Assembly (NCBI GenBank): GCA_020024325.1
Contig: JAHHTY010000002.1
Coordinates: 1 to 59,931 of the forward strand
Direction: 5' to 3'
Length of the DNA: 59,931 nt
Origin: Negativibacillus sp.
GTDB lineage: Bacteria > Bacillota > Clostridia > Oscillospirales > Ruminococcaceae
Shown: positions 52,145 through 59,931 of the stretch, one piece after another
Position numbering within the stretch: the stretch's first letter is position 1
Layout: each line of letters starts with the position of its first letter
Notes under the pieces: model-generated
Database searches by the model: none
Told to the model about the DNA's origin: nothing
The model's input: the letters and a program-made list of their open reading frames with translations, nothing else
Program-made: the position numbers and the translations under genes

Positions 52145-53039
52145 AGCCGAAAATTTGACCAAACACTTTGACGAAACCATTGCACTGGATTCTTTTACCA
52201 CCACCATCGAGGAAGGACGAATCTACGGTCTGGTTGGCTCAAACGGTGCCGGAAAATCCACTTTTCTGCACCTGCTTTCCGGAATTTACCGCCCCACCTC
52301 GGGCAGCATTACCATTAACGAACAGCCTATCTATGACAACGATGCACTCAAGCAGGATATTTTCTTTATCCCCGATGAAATTTACCAATTGCCGGGTGCT
52401 TCCATGGATTCTTTAGCTAAAATTTATTCTAAAATCTATCAAAATTGGTCGGTCAACCGCTACATAGAATTGGTTAAAAAGTTTCCAATCCCACCGGAGC
52501 GTCGACTTTCTGCCTGCTCCAAAGGTATGCGCCGACAAATTGCCATTATCTTGGCACTGAGCTGTATGCCTAAATATCTGCTGTTAGATGAGGCTTTTGA
52601 CGGTTTAGACCCCGTCATCCGTGTGGCAGTACGTAAAATTATTGCAGACGATATTGTGGAACGGGGAAGCACTGTCCTGATTGCCTCCCACAACCTGCGT
52701 GAGTTGGAGGATATGTGCGATCAGGTTGGACTGATGCACAGCGGAAAGATTTTGTTTCAAAAGGAGCTAAGCGAACTCCGCAGCGATTTTTCTAAAATCC
52801 AGCTTGCCATGAAGCCTTTACCCGGTCGTGAAGAACTGGAAAAAATTGTTCCTATCATCTCTTTGCACACAAGCGGAAGTGTTGCCGAAATGGTTGTCCG
52901 CGGCAATCCTGCCGAAGTCCATGCAAAACTTTCTGCACTCAATCCTCTGTTGTGCGAAAGTGTCCCTCTCACCTTAGAAGAAATCTTCATTACAGAAATG
53001 GAGGCGGTCGGTTATGACTACAACAATGTTATCTTCTAG
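52137..53039 (+). CDS. ABC transporter ATP-binding protein
   Basis: An ATPase of 300 residues of the YtrB/CcmA type. Walker A is GSNGAGKSTFL near residue 35. A degenerate signature CSKGMRRQ lies near 128, Walker B is KYLLLDEAFDGLD and the H-loop is IASHNLRE. It overlaps gntR by eight bases and the permease gene by 26, so all three are translated together. The exporter may handle peptides, antibiotics or lipids; the substrate is not evident. Confidence 0.93.
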   Translation: MIKAENLTKHFDETIALDSFTTTIEEGRIYGLVGSNGAGKSTFLHLLSGIYRPTSGSITINEQPIYDNDALKQDIFFIPDEIYQLPGASMDSLAKIYSKIYQNWSVNRYIELVKKFPIPPERRLSACSKGMRRQIAIILALSCMPKYLLLDEAFDGLDPVIRVAVRKIIADDIVERGSTVLIASHNLRELEDMCDQVGLMHSGKILFQKELSELRSDFSKIQLAMKPLPGREELEKIVPIISLHTSGSVAEMVVRGNPAEVHAKLSALNPLLCESVPLTLEEIFITEMEAVGYDYNNVIF

Positions 53040-55431
53040 CCAAAATAAACAAACCAACCAAAACAAACTATCGTTAAAAGAACAGTTTTTCCACCTTTAC
53101 CTCACCACCATTAAGCAAAATATAGGACCTGCTCTCATTTATGGTATCTGTATGATTTTGGCTGTGGTGCTTCCAACCTTCGGAAAAGCAATACAGTTGG
53201 ACGGAAGCAATTTCTATTTCTTTCGTTCTTCCCTTTCTTTTGCACTCATTGGGTTTATTGCTCCGGTATTGATGGCTGCAATGCTGTTCCATTACCTGCA
53301 TGACCGTCTTTCCATTGATTTTTATCACTCGATGCCAATATCTCGAAAAAAACTGTTTCTTTCAAAATATTTTGCAGGGCTAAGCCTGTTGCTGGCACCG
53401 TTGGTGGTAACAAAAATATTGTGTTTCATCATTCATGTAGCCTTTTTTTACCCCTCACCTTCAATTGGCGTTCTCCTGTTAAACAACCTTTCCGACCTGT
53501 TTTTCTGGGCTAGTATGTACATTGTTGTTTTCACAGTTTCCTGTATGGTTGCTGTCACCTCATCAAATGTAATGGAAAGTATCCTCTATTCAATCGGTTT
53601 AAACGGACTTTTGGGTGGTCTTTTAGGCATCTTTATTTTCCTTGTTTCCTCACTGCCACACATCACTTTCTTTATCCCTATAATAAAATGGATTTGCCCC
53701 TATACTACCATGGTGTATTATGTTGAGCTTAATATGTATGCCGACAGCATTTCTGCTCAATGTTTAATAGCTGCTGCAATCTGGCTGCTCATTTCTGTTG
53801 GCGTTTTGTTCTTAACCCTTCGCTTCTATCAACATTATCAAAGTGAATGGGCACAGATGTGGGGCAGACAAAGTATGATTTCCCAAATCATGAAGGTAGC
53901 TGCCGGATTGATGATGATGACTATATTTTTCTATATAAAGTTTTTGGGGAACTCAAACAATATCCCAAATGCCCTGCTTGCCTCTTTGGTCGGTGCTCCT
54001 CTTGGATTTTTAATTGTCGAAGGCATCACCGGAAAAGGATTTGCCGGACTTTATAAAAACAGAAGATACATTGCCCTTACCCTTTGCCTTTCCTTAATTT
54101 CTCCTCTCATCTTCATTACCAATGGCTTTGGGGCTGTCAGTCGTATCCCTTCTGTTGACCGCATCCAGAAAATTTCTCTCTCCGAAGACCCTGCTTTTCA
54201 ATATAGCTACTATTATTATCCAAGCAAAGACGGCTCTTATGTTACTCCCGTCCAAAGCAAAAAAATCACTCTTACATCACCGCGTGCTAAAGAAATTATA
54301 ACCGAGCTGCACCAAAGAGGAATTGTCGGAAACACCGAAGATCCAAACACCGGTTATTATATGAGTTTTGACTATCAGCTTTCCCCTTTCAAAACGCAAA
54401 TGCAGCGCTACTATTCTTTTTCCTATCATGAAATTCCTCTCATTTTGGAGTTGATCTGCCAGCCGGAATATATTCAGCAAAGCGAACCTGTTTTTCATTA
54501 TTCTCCATCTATTTTGGATGGCATTGAGGTCTATGATAAAGGTGGGAAACTGGTCTACCGCATCCCTGCCGAGCACTATGAACAGCTGTTGGAAACCCTT
54601 CGTGCCGATATGCTTACAATGAGCGGCGATCGCTTGATGGACAGCACCGCTGACCCAACAATAGGCTATCTTTCCTTCTTCCTGAAAGAATATAACGAAA
54701 AAGAGGGCATCAATCTGGATTTGAGAGAAGAATTTCGCAACTTGAAATTCGATTCTTCCAGCCTGATTCTGCGTTCCTCCTATCATAACACCCTTGCACT
54801 TTTAAAAGAATGGAACACTGTGCCGCAAAATCATCCTTCCTCTTCCATCAAAGAAATTGTTGTTTCTATGCCATTCCACGACAGCACAAACAATCTGATT
54901 GATCTTGGCTTCTCTACTCATTCTTACCGCCAAAATGCCGCAGAGGCTTATGACACCAATCTTCGATGGACAATCAGCGACCCCGAATTGATTGATAAAA
55001 TCTATTCCGCTTCCAGCCTGCACCGCACCTCAGCAGCTTGCAATCAGGTGTTCATACCGTCTACCCAAGATTCTTATTACAGCAAGCTGTTTATCGAAAA
55101 TGATCTCCTTCTTTCTATTTTAAAAGACAGCAATCTGCCTATACCTTATCTGCTTTCCGATAAAGAAATGGAAGAGATGCAACATTTAAAACATAGCGAT
55201 GAATGGGTCGATAAACCAACTCTTGATAAGAGTCATTATCCTTCTCAAATAACCGGTGCAGACTTGTTCCAGGTGAGCAAATATACCAGCGTCGCTGAAT
55301 TTGCCCGTCAAAATTCGTTAGACTGGTTCAGCGGAAAAACTGAAGAACAGCTTTCCGCAATGGAAAATACAGCCCTTTTGCTCCCTGATGGTGCTTTGAT
55401 ATTCTATACCTATCTAATTACACAACCTTAA
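53014..55431 (+). CDS. ABC transporter permease with large extracytoplasmic domain
   Basis: A protein of 805 residues. The first part (about 35-370) has ten or so hydrophobic segments, including FALIGFIAPVLMAAMLFHYLHDRLSIDFYHSMP, common to ABC-2 type permeases of the GntR-linked exporters. The second half (about 380-805) is a soluble, largely extracellular domain that I do not recognise. The ATG at 53014 has GGAGG upstream within the ATPase gene. It forms a three-gene operon with the GntR regulator and the ATPase. Confidence 0.85.
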   Translation: MTTTMLSSSQNKQTNQNKLSLKEQFFHLYLTTIKQNIGPALIYGICMILAVVLPTFGKAIQLDGSNFYFFRSSLSFALIGFIAPVLMAAMLFHYLHDRLSIDFYHSMPISRKKLFLSKYFAGLSLLLAPLVVTKILCFIIHVAFFYPSPSIGVLLLNNLSDLFFWASMYIVVFTVSCMVAVTSSNVMESILYSIGLNGLLGGLLGIFIFLVSSLPHITFFIPIIKWICPYTTMVYYVELNMYADSISAQCLIAAAIWLLISVGVLFLTLRFYQHYQSEWAQMWGRQSMISQIMKVAAGLMMMTIFFYIKFLGNSNNIPNALLASLVGAPLGFLIVEGITGKGFAGLYKNRRYIALTLCLSLISPLIFITNGFGAVSRIPSVDRIQKISLSEDPAFQYSYYYYPSKDGSYVTPVQSKKITLTSPRAKEIITELHQRGIVGNTEDPNTGYYMSFDYQLSPFKTQMQRYYSFSYHEIPLILELICQPEYIQQSEPVFHYSPSILDGIEVYDKGGKLVYRIPAEHYEQLLETLRADMLTMSGDRLMDSTADPTIGYLSFFLKEYNEKEGINLDLREEFRNLKFDSSSLILRSSYHNTLALLKEWNTVPQNHPSSSIKEIVVSMPFHDSTNNLIDLGFSTHSYRQNAAEAYDTNLRWTISDPELIDKIYSASSLHRTSAACNQVFIPSTQDSYYSKLFIENDLLLSILKDSNLPIPYLLSDKEMEEMQHLKHSDEWVDKPTLDKSHYPSQITGADLFQVSKYTSVAEFARQNSLDWFSGKTEEQLSAMENTALLLPDGALIFYTYLITQP

Positions 55432-55594
55432 AACTTTTTGCTAAGCTTTATAACTATCACGGCAAGATATCAAGATACAAGCATTTTGATACAGAACTTA
55501 TTTTAAAGCAGAAATATCTTTGTGATATGTCTTGATAAAAAGTTTTACCAAAAATCCTTTCCTAATTTTTAAAACCAATCGGTATATAAAAAAG

Positions 55595-55635
55595 AAACTG
55601 CGGCACAGCTATTTGCTGTGCCGCAGTTTTTATTG
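55595..55635. terminator. Terminator between convergent genes
   Basis: The 15-bp stem AAACTGCGGCACAGC / GCTGTGCCGCAGTTT is flanked by A and T runs and lies between the permease and the reductase gene. Bases 55432-55590 hold nothing further that I can support. Confidence 0.87.
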
Positions 55636-55651
55636 ATAAAAATATTTAAAA

Positions 55652-56398
55652 TTAAGAACGTGCTGCTCCGTCTACAGAGAGAACTTCGCCTGTTACATAA
55701 CTTGCCATATCGCTTGCTAAGAACAGAAATGCGTTTGCAACATCTTCCGGTTCGCCAACACGGCGCAGTGGAATAGCCGCAATCAGTGGCTGAATCATTT
55801 TTTCCGGCAAAGCTGCTACCATATCTGTTCTGGTAATGCCGGGAGCAACTGCATTCACACGGATATTGCTTGGACCCAACTCTCTTGCCAAAGAAAGTGT
55901 CATACCGTTTACTGCAAATTTACTGGTTGGATATCCAACACCGGAAGGCTGACCGGAAATGCTGACCATAGAGCTTGTATTTAAAATACAACCGCTGCCC
56001 TGTGCTCTCATAATCTTTACAGCAGGCTGAATTGCATTAAACAACGCTTTTACGTTTAAATCCATAATCTTTGCAAAATCTTCCGGATCATAGTTTTCCA
56101 GTTTTTCGCTTTGGGAAATACCGGCATTGTTAACCAGAATATCCAGTCTGCCAAATTTTTCTCCCACTTTTTCGATTTCTTCTGCTACCGCTTTTGGGTC
56201 AGTCAGGTCCGGATATGCACCCTCTACTTCCCAGTTTGGATTTTCAGCTTTTAAGGAAGCCAATGCCTTATTAACCGACTCCTCACGAGAACCAAACAGA
56301 ACAACTTTTGCCCCGTTTTCCAGATATTTTTTTACGATTGCATAGCCGATACCTCTGGTTCCTCCGGTAACAACTGCTACTTTTCCTGCTAACATCAT
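55652..56398 (-). CDS. Short-chain dehydrogenase/reductase (FabG-like)
   Basis: A protein of 248 residues of the classical SDR fold. TGGTRGIGYA starts near residue 12, NNAG lies near 90, and the catalytic set is Ser (SMVSISG), Tyr and Lys (GYPTSKFA). PGITRTDM follows. It resembles 3-oxoacyl-ACP reductase (FabG), but no fatty-acid genes adjoin it, so its substrate may differ. AGGAGG precedes the ATG at 56398. It is divergent from the FUSC-type gene and has a palindromic operator in its promoter. Confidence 0.88.
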   Translation of the reverse strand: MMLAGKVAVVTGGTRGIGYAIVKKYLENGAKVVLFGSREESVNKALASLKAENPNWEVEGAYPDLTDPKAVAEEIEKVGEKFGRLDILVNNAGISQSEKLENYDPEDFAKIMDLNVKALFNAIQPAVKIMRAQGSGCILNTSSMVSISGQPSGVGYPTSKFAVNGMTLSLARELGPSNIRVNAVAPGITRTDMVAALPEKMIQPLIAAIPLRRVGEPEDVANAFLFLASDMASYVTGEVLSVDGAARS

Positions 56399-56435
56399 TT
56401 ATCTTTTCCTCCTATTTTAGGTTAAAATATTTTGT

Positions 56436-56480
56436 TATTCTTTTAACTATAATGATATAGTTAAAAGAATACAACGTCAA
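56436..56480 (-). promoter_or_regulatory. Reductase promoter with 15-bp inverted repeat operator
   Basis: On the minus strand TTGACG (56475-56480), 17 bases and TATCAT (56452-56457). A perfect inverted repeat (arms 56436-56450 and 56457-56471, six-base spacer, inner ATAGTTAA/TTAACTAT) spans the -10. It lies in the divergent region and could control both genes. Confidence 0.65.
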
Positions 56481-56654
56481 GCCGAATCGACAAAGATTGT
56501 AATTCCTTACAACATCTTACATTTATCTTTGTGTGGTTTTACTTTGTACCTTCTTCAAAATTAAAATTCATGATTTATTCATTATTTATCTTGTACTGCA
56601 TGATATACTTTTCATTACGTTTATTTTTATTGAGATACAGAAAAGAGGAATAAT

Positions 56655-57716
56655 GTGACTTTTTATCAGGAACTTCAGCTCGGTCAGGCAGGCTCAAAGC
56701 AACTGCTCCGAGAAAGCAAAACCCCAAAAGAAAAATACCGTCATCTTGCAATTTATATCTTCAAAGTTGTTCTCACCCTTGCTTTCTGTGTTGGCTTTGT
56801 CGGTGCATTCAGTATGTTGTTTGGTGAAAGCAATTCTATTGCAGGTGTCGTATCCCTGCTGTTTATTTTGGTATTCCGTCAGGCAGACTTAGGCTTACGT
56901 CCCACCCATGGTGTAATGTCTTTGCTGATGATTTTTACAGTGCTGATTTTTTCGCCGCATCTTGCAAACATCCTGCCAGCGTTTGGCAGCTTTGCGGTGC
57001 ATCTTTTATCCATTTTCCTGATTGCCTGCATAGGATGTCATGATGTCCGTATGTCAAACCAATCCACCACCGTCATGTGCTATCTGCTTTTGTATGGTTA
57101 TGATGTCAGCGGGCATGACTTTTGGATGCGTGCTCTGGGACTTGGTTGTGCCGGAATCGCTTGTTGTTTAGTGTATTTTTTAAACCATCGCAAATCCACC
57201 TGCACTGCAAAGCTGATTGACATTATTAAGGAATTTCACCCGAGCACTCCGCGCTCCCGTTGGCAGATTAAGCTGACACTTGCCGTTTCCACAGCCATGC
57301 TGATAGCCACTTTGCTTGGGCTGCCTCGGACCATGTGGGTTGGTTTTGCAGCTCTTTCCGTTACCCAGTTTTCCGGTGATGTTTACCTAAGCCGTGCTAA
57401 AAACCGATTCATCGGCATGATTGCAGGCAGTGCTATTTTTCTGGCTGCAAGCTATATTGTTCCGGTAGAATACCACAGTATGTTCGGCATTTTCGGCGGT
57501 TTCTGCGTTGGATTCTGTGTAACTTACGGCTGGCAAACCACCTTCAACTGTCTGGGCGCGCTCACTACCGCTGCCGGCTTGATGGGTGCCCCCAAAGCAG
57601 TGCTGTTTCGTCTGATTAACACCGGATTTGGTGTGTTGTATGCTTTAATATTCCACTCTTTGTTTGCAAAGATTATGCCTTCAAAACAGGAATTAAACAA
57701 CGCCTCCGCTTCATAA
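56655..57716 (+). CDS. FUSC-type aromatic acid exporter-like membrane protein
   Basis: A membrane protein of 353 residues with about ten hydrophobic segments in two bundles, the second containing PRTMWVGFAALSVTQ. This matches the FUSC/YccS-like membrane domain of aromatic acid exporters. The cytoplasmic domain of the larger relatives is absent. The start is GTG at 56655 with AAGAGGAA upstream. It is divergent from the SDR gene. A function in efflux is inferred from the family. Confidence 0.8.
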   Translation: MTFYQELQLGQAGSKQLLRESKTPKEKYRHLAIYIFKVVLTLAFCVGFVGAFSMLFGESNSIAGVVSLLFILVFRQADLGLRPTHGVMSLLMIFTVLIFSPHLANILPAFGSFAVHLLSIFLIACIGCHDVRMSNQSTTVMCYLLLYGYDVSGHDFWMRALGLGCAGIACCLVYFLNHRKSTCTAKLIDIIKEFHPSTPRSRWQIKLTLAVSTAMLIATLLGLPRTMWVGFAALSVTQFSGDVYLSRAKNRFIGMIAGSAIFLAASYIVPVEYHSMFGIFGGFCVGFCVTYGWQTTFNCLGALTTAAGLMGAPKAVLFRLINTGFGVLYALIFHSLFAKIMPSKQELNNASAS

Positions 57717-57764
57717 AAAATGATAAAATTCTGCCCTGCTTAAATAAGCTGTGCACTCAAAAAA

Positions 57765-57803
57765 GTCGATGTCGCTTTTATCAGCTGCATCGACTCTTTT
57801 TTT
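57765..57803 (+). terminator. Terminator after the FUSC-type gene
   Basis: The stem GTCGATG / CATCGAC has an imperfect inner part and is followed by TCTTTTTTTAT. Confidence 0.75.
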
Positions 57804-57972
57804 ATGGATGTTTTAAAGTAAAAATTCGGCTAAACCTTTTATCATAAAATTTTTTCTTTCCCCTGCACAGAAGCTTCAAAATATTGTAAAATAAAGGTGA
57901 GCATCTAATCGGGAAAATTGATGACCCACAACAAATGCTGTCGTAGTGTCGATAACAAGGGAGGAAACGAAA

Positions 57973-59853
57973 ATGTATCTTTTACCAACTCCGGCTCACT
58001 TTAAAACTTTTGATGACAAGTTGTTTGTTTTAAGCTATCAGGCATACATTGTGCTTGACCCCGAGTGCAGTCAACGCAACTACCGTCAAGCTGTCATCTT
58101 GCAGGAAAAAATCAGAAAAATTTTGGGCTTTCAGCTTCACATCACCAGCGGTAAACCCAGAAAAGGCGATATTTTCCTTTGTCTTTGCAAAGAGGATGAA
58201 CAGGACACAAAACCGGATTTTTACCGTGTTCAGGTTTCCGAGCAAGGCATTACCCTTCAATCTTGTGAACAAAGTTTAATCTGGGCTATCCGAACACTGG
58301 AACAAATTTTAAAACAAAGCGGAGCTTCTCTCCCTTGTTTGCAGGTGGAAGATTTCGCCGCACTTGCTTTTCGTGGATTTTACCACGATGTCACCCGCGG
58401 CAGAGTTCCGACCCTTGCTTTTCTAAAAGAACTTGCCGATAAACTGTCTGAGTATAAAATCAATCAGCTTCAGCTGTACATTGAAAACACCCATCTGTTT
58501 CGAGATTTCAGCGAAGTCTGGAGAGATGATGACCCTCTCACTCCCGAAGAAATTATCGAACTGGACAATTATTGTTATGACCGAGGCATAGAACTGGTTC
58601 CTTCCATCTCTACCTTCAGCCACCTGTATAAGGTGCTTCGCACAAAGCAATTCTGTTCAATGTGTGAGCTGGAAGATTCGGACAAAGACCCCTTTGACGC
58701 ATGGGATAAACAAGACCACCACACGCTGGACATCACAAATCAAAACAGTTTTCCCTTTATCTGCCGCATGATTGATGAATACCGCCCATTGTTCCGCACC
58801 GATAAATTTAATCTTTGTGCCGACGAAACCTTTGACCTGGGCTTTGGCAGAAGCAAGGCATATTGTGACAAAATCGGCAAAGACAAAGCTTATATCGAGT
58901 TTGTCAAAAAACTGTGTAACCACATACTTGAGCTGGGCTGCAAACCAATGATGTGGGGAGATATTATCGGAAAATATCCTGAACTTGTAAAAGAGCTTCC
59001 GGCTGAAATGGTATATCTCAACTGGGACTACTCTCCGAATGTCAAGGAAGACGAAACCCGAAAATTTGCACAGGCAAACGCTGTATTTTGTAATTGCCCG
59101 GGTGTCATCAGTTGGTCCCGCCTTGTGCCCGATTCCAAGAACGCCTATAAAAACATCCGCAAAATGGCAGAATATGCCTACCGCTACCACGCCGTTGGGC
59201 TGCTGAATACCGACTGGGGAGATTTCCACCATATATGCCACCCAAAATTCAGCCTTGCAGGTACAATCTGTGGCGCACAATTTTCATGGAGCCGTGAAAT
59301 ATTGGAATATGACGAGCTGAACCGACAAATTTCCATCCTTGAATTCGGAAAAGACTGCGAGCAACTCAGCAGCCTTATGGGAGAAATCAGCAACCACATT
59401 CTTTATAATTGGATGTCCATCTGTGCTTTTCGTGAGTATGAAATCTACCACAAAGCAAAACAGAATCAAGATGTAAAGAGATTTGTGGATGCTAAATTCT
59501 CTGATGCCACCTTAATTGATCAGGTTAAAAGCTGTAACGCTTCTTTGGCTCAAATTCAGCAGGAGCTGCTGCACAAGCTCCCACAAACCTTTGGTGATAC
59601 AAAAGAACTTCTAAACGCTTATATTGTTGTTCTGGATGCCTGCTGTTACCTAAATCAGGTGGGAGCTATCGTAACACAAAAAGAATATCTGCATCAGCAG
59701 CCCGATAAAAACTGTGCTGCTGCCCTTGCCACCCATCTGGAAGAATGGCTTTACTACTACAAAAAACTGTGGCGAAGTGTCAGCAAAGAGTCGGAGCTTT
59801 TCCACATTGTCGAAATTATTTGCTGGTATGCAGATTATTTAAGAACACTATAA
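57973..59853 (+). CDS. Glycoside hydrolase family 20-like beta-N-acetylhexosaminidase
   Basis: A protein of 626 residues without a signal peptide. Residues 1-125 form the GH20b-type alpha/beta domain, and 130-450 the TIM barrel. The barrel opens with FRGFYHDVTRGRVPT, and the catalytic Asp284-Glu285 pair lies in NLCADETFDLG. MMWGDI and YLNWDY line the pocket. The C-terminal 170 residues are helical. It should hydrolyse N-acetylhexosaminides from cytoplasmic oligosaccharides. The ATG at 57973 has GGGAGG upstream; the earlier frame is less likely. The window ends 78 bases later with an AGGAG for a further gene. Confidence 0.88.
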   Translation: MYLLPTPAHFKTFDDKLFVLSYQAYIVLDPECSQRNYRQAVILQEKIRKILGFQLHITSGKPRKGDIFLCLCKEDEQDTKPDFYRVQVSEQGITLQSCEQSLIWAIRTLEQILKQSGASLPCLQVEDFAALAFRGFYHDVTRGRVPTLAFLKELADKLSEYKINQLQLYIENTHLFRDFSEVWRDDDPLTPEEIIELDNYCYDRGIELVPSISTFSHLYKVLRTKQFCSMCELEDSDKDPFDAWDKQDHHTLDITNQNSFPFICRMIDEYRPLFRTDKFNLCADETFDLGFGRSKAYCDKIGKDKAYIEFVKKLCNHILELGCKPMMWGDIIGKYPELVKELPAEMVYLNWDYSPNVKEDETRKFAQANAVFCNCPGVISWSRLVPDSKNAYKNIRKMAEYAYRYHAVGLLNTDWGDFHHICHPKFSLAGTICGAQFSWSREILEYDELNRQISILEFGKDCEQLSSLMGEISNHILYNWMSICAFREYEIYHKAKQNQDVKRFVDAKFSDATLIDQVKSCNASLAQIQQELLHKLPQTFGDTKELLNAYIVVLDACCYLNQVGAIVTQKEYLHQQPDKNCAAALATHLEEWLYYYKKLWRSVSKESELFHIVEIICWYADYLRTL

Positions 59854-59931
59854 CAAAAAAACAACAGGGCAAATTCTTCCGCACCCTTTTATCCGCCATT
59901 AAAGAATCATAGAAATTAGGAGAAAACATTT

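Noticed and set aside
1..59931. tRNA genes, CRISPR arrays and insertion sequences
   Set aside because: I scanned the gaps and saw no cloverleaf with a TTCGAATC-like arm, no regularly spaced direct repeats and no transposase-like protein.

Overview
The window looks like one contiguous piece of a chromosome from a low-to-mid-GC Gram-positive anaerobe of the class Clostridia (an Oscillospirales-type gut lineage is my best guess; I cannot name the species). The case rests on strong AGGAGG ribosome-binding sites, sigma-A promoters, a T-box leader, zinc-type L31, a dnaG-rpoD pair and, above all, a selenium-dependent glycine reductase operon. I see no rRNA or tRNA gene, insertion sequence, prophage or CRISPR array.

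Layout. 0.2-2.4 kb: ywlG and T-box-controlled serS (minus). 2.5-9.6 kb: envelope and miscellaneous genes (deacetylase, lipoprotein, divergent LCP-like protein, flavoprotein), then aroE-aroK. 10-14 kb: acpP, proS, a CPBP protease and tadA. 14.5-17.3 kb: an operon of two tandem nitrilase-fold proteins that have both lost the catalytic cysteine, plus a glycerophosphodiesterase. 17.3-18.4 kb: an XRE regulator with three phased operators and a DUF3169 membrane protein.

18.6-30.5 kb is the metabolic core. On the minus strand, grdX-grdE-grdB-trxB-trxA-grdA-grdC-grdD encode glycine reductase with its dedicated thioredoxin system. GrdA (residue 44) and GrdB (residue 350) each contain an in-frame UGA read as selenocysteine; ordinary gene calling truncates both. 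The operon is preceded by a glycine-riboswitch-like leader ending in an intrinsic terminator. Next to it lie a cysteine desulfurase/selenocysteine lyase-type gene and, divergently, yedE-yedF-DUF3343, a set associated with selenium-using organisms. Together they make a module that supplies selenium, reduces glycine to acetyl phosphate and ammonia, and adjusts expression to glycine. selA, selB, selC and selD are not in the window.

30.5-44.6 kb: a 48-residue small protein, a DEDDh exonuclease, galE, a cardiolipin synthase, an orphan substrate-binding lipoprotein with a metalloregulator-like operator, murA, corA, rlmH, yifB, an M29 aminopeptidase and a WalJ-like hydrolase. The corA leader carries a 26-codon ORF starting M-K-P-D-P, which resembles the Mg2+-sensing MgtL leader peptide of enterobacteria. 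44.9-59.9 kb: pepF, rpmE, yigZ, dnaG-rpoD, an Rrf2 regulator with IscR-like cysteines, a GntR/ABC transporter operon, an SDR reductase divergent from an FUSC-type membrane protein, and a GH20-like hexosaminidase at the right end.

Most relevant for follow-up: the corA leader peptide and folded leader, the paired pseudo-nitrilases, the riboswitch-attenuator of the grd operon, and a series of clean palindromic operators next to the genes they probably control.
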